Below, piece by piece: positions 9,338 to 18,895 of a stretch of 64,000 nucleotides of DNA. Made by a program: the position numbers and the translations under genes. Source of the DNA: Bordetella holmesii ATCC 51541 (GTDB lineage Bacteria; Pseudomonadota; Gammaproteobacteria; Burkholderiales; Burkholderiaceae_B); the NCBI GenBank assembly GCA_000612485.1, contig CP007494.1:2480001-2544000 (forward strand). The letters run 5' to 3'. The notes below the pieces were generated by a model that did not search any database, was not told the DNA's origin, and saw only the letters and a list, made by a program, of their open reading frames with translations. The stretch's first letter is position 1. Each line of letters starts with the position of its first letter.

Positions 9338-9786
9338 GATGGATTCCCTTTGAAGTCGCGCTGAAATGTCATTGTGGGCGAGGTGGGGCGGTTGCTGTCA
9401 ACAGCACGGGCCGGGTTGCAATGGTTTTTTACGAAATGCCGGGCTTGAGCAGACGTTGCATGCTGCAACACAGTCTTGCTGCTGCGCGCGGATCTGCCGC
9501 TTCAGAAATATGGATTTACGGCTAGTTGCCAAACCAGAGGACTGCGGGCCAGCGTCGCTGGAGAATAAGGGCCAGGTAGTTCCGCTAGGGAGGCCATATG
9601 ACTCGCATTGTGCTTGCGCGTTTTGACAGTATGGCTTCGGCTCGCAGTGCGGCGCATGCTCTCATCGCCGACGGCATCACTGAGCAAGCCGTAAGCCTTC
9701 TGCTGGAGGATGGTTGCCACCCGGCTCCCAGCCACCGGGGCATGGATTTGCGTTTGCCCTCTGTCCGTTATGCCGCCATGGCTAGC

Positions 9787-10830
9787 TGTGAAGATTCAAT
9801 AGGTTGTATGCATGGTTCATCCGAACCGGATTTGAGAAACTGGAAATCGCCAACCCCCCAGTTCACTCAAGGAGCCCGGCCGGATGAACACCCATAAGCA
9901 TGCCCGATTGACCTTCCTACGTCGCCTCGAAATGGTCCAGCAATTGATCGCCCATCAAGTTTGTGTGCCTGAAGCGGCCCGCGCCTATGGGGTCACCGCG
10001 CCGACTGTGCGCAAATGGCTGGGCCGCTTTCTGGCTCAGGGCCAGGCGGGCTTGGCCGATGCGTCCTCGCGCCCGACGGTCTCGCCCCGAGCGATTGCGC
10101 CGGCCAAGGCGCTGGCTATCGTGGAGCTGCGCCGCAAGCGGCTGACCCAAGCGCGCATCGCCCAGGCGCTGGGCGTGTCAGCCAGCACCGTCAGCCGCGT
10201 CCTGGCCCGCGCCGGTCTGTCGCACCTGGCCGACCTGGAGCCGGCCGAGCCGGTGGTGCGCTACGAGCATCAGGCCCCCGGCGATCTGCTGCACATCGAC
10301 ATCAAGAAGCTGGGACGTATCCAGCGCCCTGGCCACCGGGTCACGGGCAACCGACGCGATACCGTTGAGGGGGCCCGGCTGGGACTTCGTCTTCGTGGCC
10401 ATCGATGACCACGCCCGCGTGGCCTTCACCGACATCCACCCCGACGAGCGCTTCCCCAGCGCCGTCCAGTTCCTCAAGGACGCAGTGGCCTACTACCAGC
10501 GCCTGGGCGTGACCATCCAGCGCTTGCTCACCGACAATGGCTCGGCCTTTCGCAGCCGCGCCTTCGCCGCGCTGTGCCATGAGCTGGGCATCAAGCACCG
10601 CTTTACCCGACCTTACCGCCCACAGACCAATGGCAAGGCCGAACGCTTCATCCAGTCGGCCTTGCGTGAGTGGGCTTACGCTCACACCTACCAGAACTCC
10701 CAACACCGAGCCGATGCCATGAAATCCTGGCTACACCACTACAACTGGCATCGACCCCACCACGGCATCGGGCGCGCTGTACCCATCTCCAGACTCAACC
10801 TGGACGAATACAACCTATTGACAGTTCACA
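9787..10830 (+). mobile_element. IS481, copy 1
   Basis: A 1044-bp element bounded by TGTGAAGATTCAATAGG on the left and CCTATTGACAGTTCACA on the right (inverted repeats), with the 6-bp duplication GCTAGC at 9781-9786 and 10831-10836. The CTAG core matches the known NCTAGN target preference. It is one base longer than copy 2 (1043 bp) because of an extra C at 10374-10376. It interrupts the hypothetical gene that starts at 9598. Confidence 0.97.
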
Positions 10831-10835
10831 GCTAG
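9884..10835 (+). pseudogene. IS481 transposase, frameshifted
   Basis: The frame from ATG 9884 encodes the helix-turn-helix region (CVPEAARAYGVTAPTVRKWL) but runs into a stop at 10408 after an extra C in the run at 10374-10376. The DDE core continues in another frame to 10835 with FVAIDDHARVAF, LLTDNGSAF and NGKAERFIQSAL. Compared with copy 2, joining the two frames gives the full 316-residue protein. The TAG at 10833-10835 lies in the duplicated target, outside the element. Confidence 0.93.
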
Positions 10836-11201
10836 CGCCGCCGCCTTGGCGACGGTCGGGGCCATCGTCGGTGGTGTTTTTTCAGCCGCACTGCATGTCC
10901 AAGGTATGGGGGGTATGCTCGTCGGTGCGGCAGCCGGCGCCTATGTCGGCGCCATGGCGGGCGCCATGTTTTTACTGCGTGCTTTGCGACAGACGCAGCG
11001 CAGACTGGTGCAGTCGGAGGATGAGGCGGCCAGCCGCGGTGTGGTGCTGGCCGCGCAGATCCATCCTGATGAAGAGGGTGCTGTTCTGAGCCTGCTCAAT
11101 GATGCGGGTGGGCGGCATATACAGCGTCAGCAGCATGTCGGCCGTGCGCCGGCATCGTGGGCGCCGCGTGATCGCCGCCTGGATCGGGCCGGGCACACGC
11201 A

Positions 11202-12578
11202 GTGGCAGAGTTGAGGCGCTTTGCGCGCTTTTGCTGCGTGGTTGGCGTGCTGTGGCTGACAGGCTGTGCGACAGTGCCCGGCCCGCAGGCGTTGCAGGAG
11301 CGCCGCCAACAGGCAGCGCTGTCGGCAGCTTCTGCGCAGAGCAGCTATCTGAAAGGCCGGCGTGTGGTGGCTCGGGTCACTGACACCGGCGAACAGGCCG
11401 ATTTTCTGGGGCGCCATCTTGCCGTCGAGGGTGCGATTGCCGGCACGGCGCTGGTGGCTGGAAACCACGTCAGGTTGCTGGCGGATGGGAGGGCGACGTA
11501 TGAGGCCATGTTGCGCGCCATCTCCCGCGCCCGCGCTTACATTCACATGGAGTCCTATATCTTCGATGAGGGTGAGGCTGGCGAAGCATTTGCGGAAGCC
11601 CTGATTGCGGCTCGGCAGCGCGGCGTTCCGGTGGCGGTCATGGTGGATGCGGTGGGCACGCTCGATACGCCGGAATCGTTGTTCGACCGCCTGCGTGCGG
11701 CCGGAGTGCAAGTGCTCGTCTTCAATCCGGTCAATCCGGGTCACTCGCGCAAGGGTTGGTCGCCCAATCAGCGCAATCACCGCAAATTGCTGGTGGTCGA
11801 CGGCGAAGTGGGGTTTCTTGGCGGGATCAATGTCAGCGATGTGTACGCTTCGGGCAGTTCGCTGGGGCAGGGCGAGCCAGGCCAGGCCCCGTGGAGAGAT
11901 ACGCACCTGGAAATCCGTGGGCCAGCCGTCACGCAGATCGAGGGCGTGTTGCTTGCTGGCTAGCAGTCCCAGCACGGGCCGTCCATGCAGGGCGGGCGGT
12001 TCTTGCGCGTCGTGCCGCGCCAGGGGGATACCGTGGTGCGCATCGTGGCCAACGATCCTGACAGCGAGGACGGCTACGCCGTCTACTTGACGTTGATGTC
12101 GGCTTTCGAGAGTGCGCAGCGCTCGATCCACGTCACGATGGCTTACTTCGTGCCCGACCCCGCCTTTGTCCAGTCTCTGGCGCAAGCCGCCGAGCGAGGC
12201 GTGGACGTGGTGCTGGTGCTGCCGGGCTTTAGCGACAGTGCCGTGGTGTGGCATGCCGGGAGGTCACATTATGCCGCGCTGCTCAAGGCCGGCGTGAAGA
12301 TCTACGAGCGGCGCGACAGGCTGTTGCACGCCAAAACCATGGTCGTCGATGGGGTCTGGTCCACCGTGGGTTCCAGCAACATGGATTGGCGCAGCTTTGG
12401 CTTGAATTATGAGATCAATGCTGTCGTTTTGGGACCGACGTTTGGTAGTGAGATGGAGGCCTTGTTTGCGCTCGACCGCCAGGCTTCGGTTGAAGTGACG
12501 TCCGAACAGTGGCTGAAGCGCTCATTGGACGAGCGCTTCATGGAGACATTCTCGCGGCTATTCGAGCGTTGGCTCTAG
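11202..12578 (+). pseudogene. Phospholipase D / cardiolipin synthase-type lipoprotein with in-frame TAG
   Basis: The GTG at 11202 opens a frame with a lipoprotein signal (VLWLTGCATVPG). Two HKD motifs follow: NHRKLLVVDGEVGFLGG (about residue 195) and LLHAKTMVVDG with GSSNMD (about 370). This is the layout of ClsB/C-type cardiolipin synthases, which join phosphatidylglycerol units. An in-frame TAG at 11961-11963 separates the two catalytic halves; the position probably held Trp (TGG to TAG is one change). The frame is otherwise open to TAG 12576-12578. Neither half should be active alone. It overlaps the converging next gene by four bases. Confidence 0.85.
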
Positions 12579-14233
12579 GCTGGCTCGGACTGTTGGGGTT
12601 GCAATTCGGCCAGGGCTGTAGTGATGTCGGTGACAGGCTGGAAGGAATCGGCCGTGGCCATGCTCCAACCTACCTTGAACACGTTGTGGCGAAACTCTCC
12701 GCGCAGCAGTTCTCCCGGAGTGAGTTCCGGAAAAAGCGCGGATAGCAGACGCACTTCGCTGGAAGAAATGCGCCGAGCAATATGGTGCGTGCGCAGTTGG
12801 TTGGGGTGCGTCAGGCCCGCAGCTTCCAGGAGTTCTGCCAGCGCGTGCAATGTATTCTGATGAAAATGTGCAACACGCTGGGCTTTGTCGGGTACGACCA
12901 GCGCGCGTTGGCGCATGGGATCCTGGGTGGTCACCCCCGTGGGGCATTTGCCTGTGTGGCAGGCCTGGGCCTGGATGCAACCAATGGCGAACATGAAGCC
13001 GCGCGCCGCATTGCACCAGTCGGCGCCCATGGCCATGACGCGTGCCATATCAAAGGCCGTGATGATCTTGCCCGAGGCGCCGATACGGATGCGGTCGCGC
13101 AGGTTCACGCCCACCAGGGTGTTGTGGACCAGCCGTAAGGCCTCGCGCAATGGTGTGCCGACATGGTCGACGAATTCCACTGGCGCCGCACCCGTGCCAC
13201 CTTCGGCGCCGTCGACCACGATGAAGTCTGGCGTAATACCCGTTTTGAGCATGGCTTTGACGATGGCGAACCACTCCCATGGGTGACCCACGCAGAACTT
13301 GAAGCCGACCGGTTTGCCGCCCGAGAGCGCACGCAGACGCGCCACGAAGTGCATGAGACCCACCGGCGTGTCAAAGGCGCTGTGGCTCGACGGCGAGTTG
13401 CAGTCCTGCCAAGCTGGCACCCCGCGTGCTTCGGCGATCTCCAGGGTGACTTTGCTCGCAGGCAAAATGCCCCCGTGTCCGGGTTTGGCGCCCTGAGAAA
13501 GCTTGATCTCGATCATTTTGACCTGCGGCGTACAGGCATTGCGAACGAACGCTTCTTCCGAAAAATTGCCTTGCTCGTCGCGGCAACCGAAATAGCCCGA
13601 ACCAATATTCCAGACCAGCGCGCCACCCGGTTGGCGATGGTAGCGGCTGATTCCACCTTCGCCTGTGTCATGGGCAAAATTGCCGATGCGCGCGCCATCA
13701 TTGAGAGCCAGCACGGCATTGGCCGACAAGGCGCCGAAGCTCATGGCCGAGACGTTGAAAGCCGACATGGAATACGGTTGGGTGCAGTCCGCCCCGCCGA
13801 CCTGGACCCGGAAATCGGAATCGGTGATGTGCGAGGGAGCCATGGAATGGTTTATCCACTCATAGCGGTCTCCGTAGACGTCTTCCTGAGTGCTGAAAGG
13901 GCGTTTGTCGATTTCTTGCTTGGCGCGTTGATAGACGATCGAGCGCTGTGCGCGCGAGAACGGCGCGGCGTTGGTGTCATCCTCAAGGAAGTATTGCCGG
14001 ATTTCCGGCCGGATGAATTCAAACAGAAAGCGCAGGTTGCCGATGACCGGGTAGTTGCGCCGAATCGCGTGCCGAGGCTGGACGATGTCGTAGATGCCAA
14101 GCAGGCTCAACGCCGCCAGCGGCAGGGCTGCCCACAGCCAGACCGGGCCGCGCAGTTCGGCAAGCGTGATACTTGCGGCCGCGCCAATGAGGATGAGAGC
14201 AAAAGCCGTGTGGCGGCCAGCGATCCAGTGCAT
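12575..14233 (-). CDS. FMN-binding glutamate synthase-family protein
   Basis: This 552-residue protein has two N-terminal membrane spans (about residues 8-48) followed by a glutamate-synthase FMN/central domain. The recognisable core is SAMSFGALSANAVLALN, GISRYHRQPGGALVWNIG, LSQGAKPGHGGILP and the FMN-loop region DFIVVDGAEGGTGAAP. The Cys-rich IGCIQAQACHTGKCPTG resembles the 3Fe-4S binding region of GltB. The glutaminase half of GltB is absent, so this stand-alone family is not a normal glutamate synthase. The redox partner and substrate are unknown. Length and motifs look intact. Confidence 0.85.
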   Translation of the reverse strand: MHWIAGRHTAFALILIGAAASITLAELRGPVWLWAALPLAALSLLGIYDIVQPRHAIRRNYPVIGNLRFLFEFIRPEIRQYFLEDDTNAAPFSRAQRSIVYQRAKQEIDKRPFSTQEDVYGDRYEWINHSMAPSHITDSDFRVQVGGADCTQPYSMSAFNVSAMSFGALSANAVLALNDGARIGNFAHDTGEGGISRYHRQPGGALVWNIGSGYFGCRDEQGNFSEEAFVRNACTPQVKMIEIKLSQGAKPGHGGILPASKVTLEIAEARGVPAWQDCNSPSSHSAFDTPVGLMHFVARLRALSGGKPVGFKFCVGHPWEWFAIVKAMLKTGITPDFIVVDGAEGGTGAAPVEFVDHVGTPLREALRLVHNTLVGVNLRDRIRIGASGKIITAFDMARVMAMGADWCNAARGFMFAIGCIQAQACHTGKCPTGVTTQDPMRQRALVVPDKAQRVAHFHQNTLHALAELLEAAGLTHPNQLRTHHIARRISSSEVRLLSALFPELTPGELLRGEFRHNVFKVGWSMATADSFQPVTDITTALAELQPQQSEPA

Positions 14234-14320
14234 ATGCCTCTCCGAGGTACTGATTTGCTGCCAACCTTAACAGAATCGCCTGACAGCTCTCTCAAGAGAG
14301 GCACGGGCATGCCTCAACGG

Positions 14321-14360
14321 AAAAGCCCCGCCAGCCGGATTGCAGTCCGGATGGCGGGGC
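14321..14360 (-). terminator. Intrinsic terminator or attenuator hairpin
   Basis: On the minus strand the stem GCCCCGCCA...TGGCGGGGC with an inner CCGGA/TCCGG pairing is followed by TTTT. It lies just downstream of the YeeE-family gene, whose stop is at 14382. Confidence 0.75.
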
Positions 14361-14381
14361 TGGTGCGCGGTGCCGCTGTGG

Positions 14382-15602
14382 CTAGCAGCTTGACGGGGCA
14401 GGTGTCTTTTCGACGGCTAGCGCGAAGTACGGACGCAGATGCACGCCTAGTGCGCTGCCCAGGAAGGCGGCAGGCAGCCACAGCCATGCGTGCAGGCTTC
14501 CTGACAGAATGCCGCTGAAATACGCGCCAATGTTGCAGCCGAATGCCAGCCGTGACCCATAGCCCAGCAAGAGTCCGCCGATGATGGCACCTGCCAGCGA
14601 TCGGGCCGGGACCTTCCAGATTGGTGCGAATTTGCCCGCTGCCGAGGCGGCAGCAAGCGCTCCAAGCATCAGCCCGACATCCATGACCGACGTGACATCC
14701 CGGCTGATCGGGGCAGCCAGCGCGGCCTGCTGCTTGGTCCAATATGCCCATGTGGAAACGTCACCGCCAAAGGCGTCGAGAATTTTGGCTCCCCATAGCG
14801 CGAAGGCCGAGGTAATTCCCCACGGACGGCCGGCCAGCGCGAGCGTGGCAAAGTTGAGAATCACCAGTGCAATCCCGCCCCAGATCAGCGGCCAAGGGCC
14901 TTGCAGCAGGGTTGCTGGGCGGCTGGTGTGCGCCGCGGAAGAAATCAGGTGGCCATGACGACGCTTCTCCAGCACGGTGGTCAACCAGGCAATAAAGGCA
15001 AAGACGGCCAGATTGGCCACTAGCGCCGTAGGCAGCCCCCAGGTCTTGATAAGCGAAGTGGGCGGCAGCGCCGGAAGACTCGACCACCACGGGAAATTGG
15101 CTGTCGCGATGACCGAGCCGACGATGAAGAACAACAGCGTGACGATCATCCGAGTGTTACCGCCGCCCACGGCAAAGAGCGTGCCTGAGGCGCAGCCTCC
15201 GCCTAATTGCATGCCGATACCAAACAGGAAGGCACCCAGGAGCACGGAGACGCCAGGCGGCGACACCAATCCATTGACCGGCATTCCAAACAATGTGCCG
15301 GAGGCCAGGAAAGGGAAGAACAGAACGACACCGAAGGCCAGCATCACCATCTGCCCGCGCAGGCCCGCGCCGCGCCGATCGGAGACGAAGACCCGCCACG
15401 CTTGCGTGAACCCGAAGGACGCGTGATAGAGCGTCACGCCCAATAGCGCGCCGACGATCCACAGCGCACTCTGGCGCCAGCTTACCGTTTGCAGCAGGTA
15501 GAACGCGCCGGCGAGAACCAGCAGCAACGCGATCAACAGCGGTTTGCGGTTGACCTGAATGACTGCGGAGGGAAAGGGCAAGGTCGAGGCGGGTGTGCTC
15601 AT
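14382..15602 (-). CDS. YeeE/YedE (TsuA-like) thiosulfate importer
   Basis: A 406-residue polytopic inner-membrane protein of the YeeE/YedE family, whose studied member TsuA imports thiosulfate through conserved cysteines. Hydrophobic spans fill almost the whole length. The two family signatures are present: GMQLGGGCASGTLFAVGGGN (about residue 130) and SRLAFGCNIGAYFSGI (about 355), each with the transport Cys. No TusA-like partner is adjacent. It follows arsB on the same strand but has its own AT-rich upstream region (15603-15719), so it may be separately controlled. Confidence 0.87.
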   Translation of the reverse strand: MSTPASTLPFPSAVIQVNRKPLLIALLLVLAGAFYLLQTVSWRQSALWIVGALLGVTLYHASFGFTQAWRVFVSDRRGAGLRGQMVMLAFGVVLFFPFLASGTLFGMPVNGLVSPPGVSVLLGAFLFGIGMQLGGGCASGTLFAVGGGNTRMIVTLLFFIVGSVIATANFPWWSSLPALPPTSLIKTWGLPTALVANLAVFAFIAWLTTVLEKRRHGHLISSAAHTSRPATLLQGPWPLIWGGIALVILNFATLALAGRPWGITSAFALWGAKILDAFGGDVSTWAYWTKQQAALAAPISRDVTSVMDVGLMLGALAAASAAGKFAPIWKVPARSLAGAIIGGLLLGYGSRLAFGCNIGAYFSGILSGSLHAWLWLPAAFLGSALGVHLRPYFALAVEKTPAPSSC

Positions 15603-15670
15603 GGTTGCACCGAGAAGGCAGAAGGAAGGCGTGCGGACGCCCCAAGAGTGGCAGTATAGAAGAGAGCTTT

Positions 15671-15700
15671 AATAACAAAAAATAATTGTTTATTGTTATA
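15671..15700 (-). promoter_or_regulatory. AT-rich inverted repeat upstream of the YeeE-family gene
   Basis: ATAACAA at 15672-15678 and TTGTTAT at 15693-15699 form a perfect 7-bp inverted repeat with a 14-bp spacer, about 70 bases upstream of the start codon in a very AT-rich stretch (15661-15720) that contrasts with the GC-rich genome. It could be an operator for a dimeric regulator. No regulator gene is adjacent. Confidence 0.4.
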
Positions 15701-15719
15701 ATATTTCTACTTGGTATAT

Positions 15720-17003
15720 TTACATGCTTAGTCGCCATGCCAGGGCCGCAAGCGTGGCCAGAAGAACCGGCAGGGTCAGTACAAGGCCTACCCGGAAGTA
15801 ATAGCCCCAGGAGATGTGCAGCCCCTTGCGCGCCAGCACATGCAACCACAGCAGGGTAGCGAGGCTGCCGATGGGCGTGATCTTCGGCCCCAGATCGCTG
15901 CCGATCACGTTGGCGTAAATCATGGCCAGGCGAGTGCCCTCATGGGCAACCTGCGCATCGGCAATAGACAATGCTCCGATCAGAACGGTGGGTAGATTGT
16001 TCATGACGGAAGACAGCAACGCGGTGGCAATACCCGTGCCCAGCGAGGCACCCCATATGCCGGCGTCGGCGCACCTCTCAAGCAAGTGGGTCAGGGCCTG
16101 AGTCAGCCCGGCGTTGCGCAAGCCGTAGACAACCAGATACATGCCGAGCGAGAACACCACGATATGCCAGGGGGCTTCGCGCATGATGCGCCGCGTACCC
16201 ACGATATGGCGGCGCCCCGCGATCAGCAGCAGGCCTGCTGCACCCAGCGCAGCAATCGCGCTGACGGGTACTCCCAGCGGTTCGAGCAGGAAAAAGCCCG
16301 CCAGCAGCAAGGTCAGGACCACCCAGCCGGCACGAAACGTCAGGCTGTCGCGTATGGCTGTGTGTGGGGCAGGTAGATCGGCGATGTTGTAGCGGGCGGG
16401 AAGGTCGCGCCGGAAGAAGAGCCACAGCATGGCAAGAGACGATCCGACGGCCACGATGTTGACCGGCACCATGATCGCAGCGTATTGGCTGAAACCCAGC
16501 CCGAAGAAATCGGCCGAGACAATGTTGACCAGGTTGGAGACGATGAGCGGGATGCTGCCGGTGTCCGCAATGAAGCCGGCCGCCATGACGAATGCCAGCG
16601 TCGCTGCCGGGCCGAAACCCAGCGCCAGGAGCATTTCCATCACGATGGGAGTGAGGATGAGCGCGGCACCGTCATTGGCGAACAGTGCAGTGACCGCAGC
16701 GCCCAGCAGCACGATGAGCACAAACAGGCGCTGACCGCTACCGCGGCCCCAGCGCGCCACGTGCAAGGTGGCCCACTCGAAAAAACCGGCCTCATCGAGA
16801 ATCAGGCTGGTGATGATGATGGCGATGAAGGTGGCGGTCGCATTCCATACGATGTGCCAGACCGCGCCAATATCCGCTAGCTGCACCACCCCGGTCAGCA
16901 AGGCCAGTGCGGCGCCTATGCAAGCGCTCCAGCCGACATTCAGACCGCGCGGCTGCCAGATGATCAGAGTAAGCGTAAAGGCAAATAGGGCGAGCGCCAG
17001 CAT
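15720..17003 (-). CDS. arsB: ArsB-type arsenite efflux membrane protein
   Basis: 427 residues with about 11-12 membrane spans. It has the ArsB/NhaD ion-transporter hallmarks, including [20 protein letters not shown] (about residue 110) and the C-terminal [12 protein letters not shown] and [20 protein letters not shown]. ArsB expels arsenite or antimonite using the proton gradient, alone or with ArsA. No arsR, arsC or arsA is next to it, unlike classical ars operons. It starts at ATG 17003, only a few bases after the stop of the auxin-efflux-type gene (17007-17009), so the two were probably co-transcribed. Confidence 0.88.
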   Translation of the reverse strand: MLALALFAFTLTLIIWQPRGLNVGWSACIGAALALLTGVVQLADIGAVWHIVWNATATFIAIIITSLILDEAGFFEWATLHVARWGRGSGQRLFVLIVLLGAAVTALFANDGAALILTPIVMEMLLALGFGPAATLAFVMAAGFIADTGSIPLIVSNLVNIVSADFFGLGFSQYAAIMVPVNIVAVGSSLAMLWLFFRRDLPARYNIADLPAPHTAIRDSLTFRAGWVVLTLLLAGFFLLEPLGVPVSAIAALGAAGLLLIAGRRHIVGTRRIMREAPWHIVVFSLGMYLVVYGLRNAGLTQALTHLLERCADAGIWGASLGTGIATALLSSVMNNLPTVLIGALSIADAQVAHEGTRLAMIYANVIGSDLGPKITPIGSLATLLWLHVLARKGLHISWGYYFRVGLVLTLPVLLATLAALAWRLSM

Positions 17004-17006
17004 GGT

Positions 17007-17947
17007 TCAGATGGGATGGAATTGTTGGATCCAGGCGACCAGGGCCGAGATGGTAATGACAGACAGAACGGTCGACAGCAGGATAGCGCGTGACGTCGTG
17101 TTGGCGGCACGGCCATAGAGTTGGGCGAGCATGAATGGCCCGGTGCCGATAGGCAGTGCGCTGATGAGCACGGCGCACCAGGTCCATAAAGGGGGCATGG
17201 AAAACACCCAAAATGCGAGGATGGCCGTGACGGTAGGTTGAAGCAGCAACTTGCCGGCAACCAACCGGGCCACCGGACGGCCTGCGCCGCCCGGCTGCGC
17301 CTGAGCCAGGAACAGGCCGATGGTAATGAGTGCGCAAGGGCTGGCCGAGGCGCCCAACAGTTCGACGTATCGGTCCATGCCTTCGGGCAAGGTAAGCCCC
17401 AGACCGGCCCACAGCGCGCCGGCCATCGGGCCACGAGCAGAGGGTTGCGGGCCAGAGCGCGCCCGACGTGAAGCAACGTGCTCGCCCAATGGTGCTGCTG
17501 GCGCTGGTCGTACTCGATGAGGGCGATAGCACACGCAAACAAGGCGCAGGCCGTCAGTAGCGTGGCGATGATCGCCGCTGGCAAACCGGCCGGTCCCAGC
17601 ACTGCCAGGCATAGCGGGATACCCATGTACCCCGCGTTGGAGTAGGCCGCGGCAAGGCCTTCTATGGTGCGATCCGTCAGGGGCCGGCGTGGCCCGATGG
17701 TGATCAGGTTCAGGCCGAAGGTGACGCAGACGCCGCCCCAGAACGCAGCAATGAAGCCCCAATGCAGCATATCGTCCATCCTGGCTTGGGCCATGGCACG
17801 AAACAGCAGGGCCGGCAGGGACAGATAAGCCACATAGCGATTGAGCGCGTCGGTAGCGGCCGGGCCCAAGACGCGCGCGCGAGCAGCGAGCCAGCCGGTC
17901 AGTATCAGGGCGAAGACCGGCAGCGTGGCATTGACGACGGCGGACAT
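17007..17947 (-). pseudogene. Auxin efflux carrier (AEC) family transporter, frameshifted
   Basis: The N-terminal part (MSAVVNATLPVFALILTGW..., from ATG 17947) has AEC-family spans and the motif SNAGYMGIPLCLAVLG. Near 17427-17432 one base of a C run (minus strand) is missing. Restoring it joins NPLLVAPMAGALWAGLGLTL to the C-terminal half, SALPIGTGPFMLAQLYGRAA, ending at 17007. Without repair the first frame continues as unrelated sequence to 16964 inside arsB. AEC proteins are secondary carriers for small organic acids such as malate or malonate; the substrate here is unknown. Confidence 0.85.
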
Positions 17948-18056
17948 GGCGCAAGGCGGATTTCGAAAGCAGCCATTCTACTGAAGCCGCAGGTACTTGG
18001 AGGCGCTGCCGCTCCCTGAGACAATCGCAGCACCACAACTTGCTGGAACCGTCGTC

Positions 18057-18515
18057 ATGAGCACTGTGTCTTCCTCACCCGTTCGCATCGTCATTGGTAC
18101 CTGGGATCGTCTGCGCGAGCACGCCACCTCGGTCCGTCATGAGGTTTTCGTGCTCGAGCAAAACGTGCCTACGGAAATCGAGCTCGGCGATGAGGATGCC
18201 GTTTCGGTCCATGCTGTCGCTTACGATCTCGAGGATAGGCCGGTGGGTACGGGGCGGCTGCTGCTCGATGGCCACATCGGTCGCATGGCCGTACGTAAAT
18301 CGGTGCGGGGCACCGGCGTGGGCGGGCGTGTGCTCGACGCGCTTATCGAGCAAGGGCATGGGGAAGGGGAAGGTCATCGCATGCTGGTGCTGCATGCGCA
18401 GACCCATGCCAAAGCCTTTTATGAGGCCCACGGGTTTCGTGCCGACGGCGATGAGTTCGTCGAGGCCGGGATTCCTCACGTTGTCATGGTCCGCGAGCTG
18501 ACGCGCACTCCGTGA
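18057..18515 (+). CDS. GNAT-family N-acetyltransferase
   Basis: A protein of about 152 residues with the GNAT fold, close to the YjcF/ElaA subgroup: VRHEVFVLEQNVPTEIELGD near the N-terminus, then the acetyl-CoA pyrophosphate loop RMAVRKSVRGTGVGGRVLDAL and the C-terminal HAQTHAKAFYEAHGF. I start it at ATG 18057 because the family begins about there; the frame is open back to 17997. The acetylated substrate is unknown. It is transcribed divergently from the AEC gene and followed by a terminator. Confidence 0.8.
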   Translation: MSTVSSSPVRIVIGTWDRLREHATSVRHEVFVLEQNVPTEIELGDEDAVSVHAVAYDLEDRPVGTGRLLLDGHIGRMAVRKSVRGTGVGGRVLDALIEQGHGEGEGHRMLVLHAQTHAKAFYEAHGFRADGDEFVEAGIPHVVMVRELTRTP

Positions 18516-18614
18516 GAAGGTGGCTGGCTGCGCGCCGCCATATCTTCTCTTGCTAGGAGCGGGCGCGGTGCCCTATCGCTGGGGGCGCAAGCCCGGCCAA
18601 GCCGCGACGGGTAT

Positions 18615-18651
18615 AAAAAAACCAACCTGATAAAAGGTCGGGTTTTTTTAA
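18615..18651. terminator. Bidirectional intrinsic terminator
   Basis: AAAAAAACC..ACCT-loop-AGGT..GGTTTTTTT forms a hairpin with A and T tracts on both sides. It can stop the GNAT gene on the plus strand and the tRNA-Leu gene on the minus strand. Confidence 0.75.
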
Positions 18652-18657
18652 AAGCGG

Positions 18658-18742
18658 TGGTGCCCAGGAGAGGACTCGAACCTCCACACCTTGCGGCACA
18701 TGGACCTGAACCATGCGCGTCTACCAATTCCGCCACCTGGGC
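18658..18742 (-). tRNA. tRNA-Leu (CAG anticodon), copy 1
   Basis: On the minus strand the gene begins GCCCAGGTGGCGGAATTGG, a class II tRNA with a long variable arm, and ends GGGC-A-CCA with CCA encoded. The anticodon loop TTCAGGT gives CAG. It differs by one base in the variable-arm/T-stem region from copy 2 at 19655-19739. Confidence 0.93.
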
Positions 18743-18895
18743 TCTGTCGATTTTGCGTTGCCGCGCAATCAGCAGGACGCGAATTATGCCCCCTTTTTAA
18801 GGGGGGTGCAAGTCACCCTAAAAGATATTTTCGGCGGGTTGCCGCTATCCTTGAGGTTTTGCCGCGACCTGTGGCGTTTCTCGGATCACTGCTTT

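Larger units (their letters stand above)
9598..11214 (+). pseudogene. Hypothetical membrane protein gene split by IS481
   Basis: The first 63 codons (9598-9786, MTRIVLARFDSMASARSA...) and the rest (10837-11214) join in frame once IS481 and one GCTAGC copy are removed, giving about 188 residues. The start has a DUF-like region with an Ala-rich helix. The second part is a Gly/Ala-rich hydrophobic stretch (AIVGGVFSAALHVQGMGGML, then AAAGAYVGAMAGAM) like glycine-zipper membrane proteins that follow stress-type domains. I do not know its function. It overlaps the start of the downstream phospholipase-D gene by a few bases, suggesting an operon. Confidence 0.75.

Noticed and set aside
13163..14518. 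Long open frame antisense to the glutamate-synthase-like gene
   Set aside because: A shadow frame; the minus-strand gene has clear family motifs throughout.
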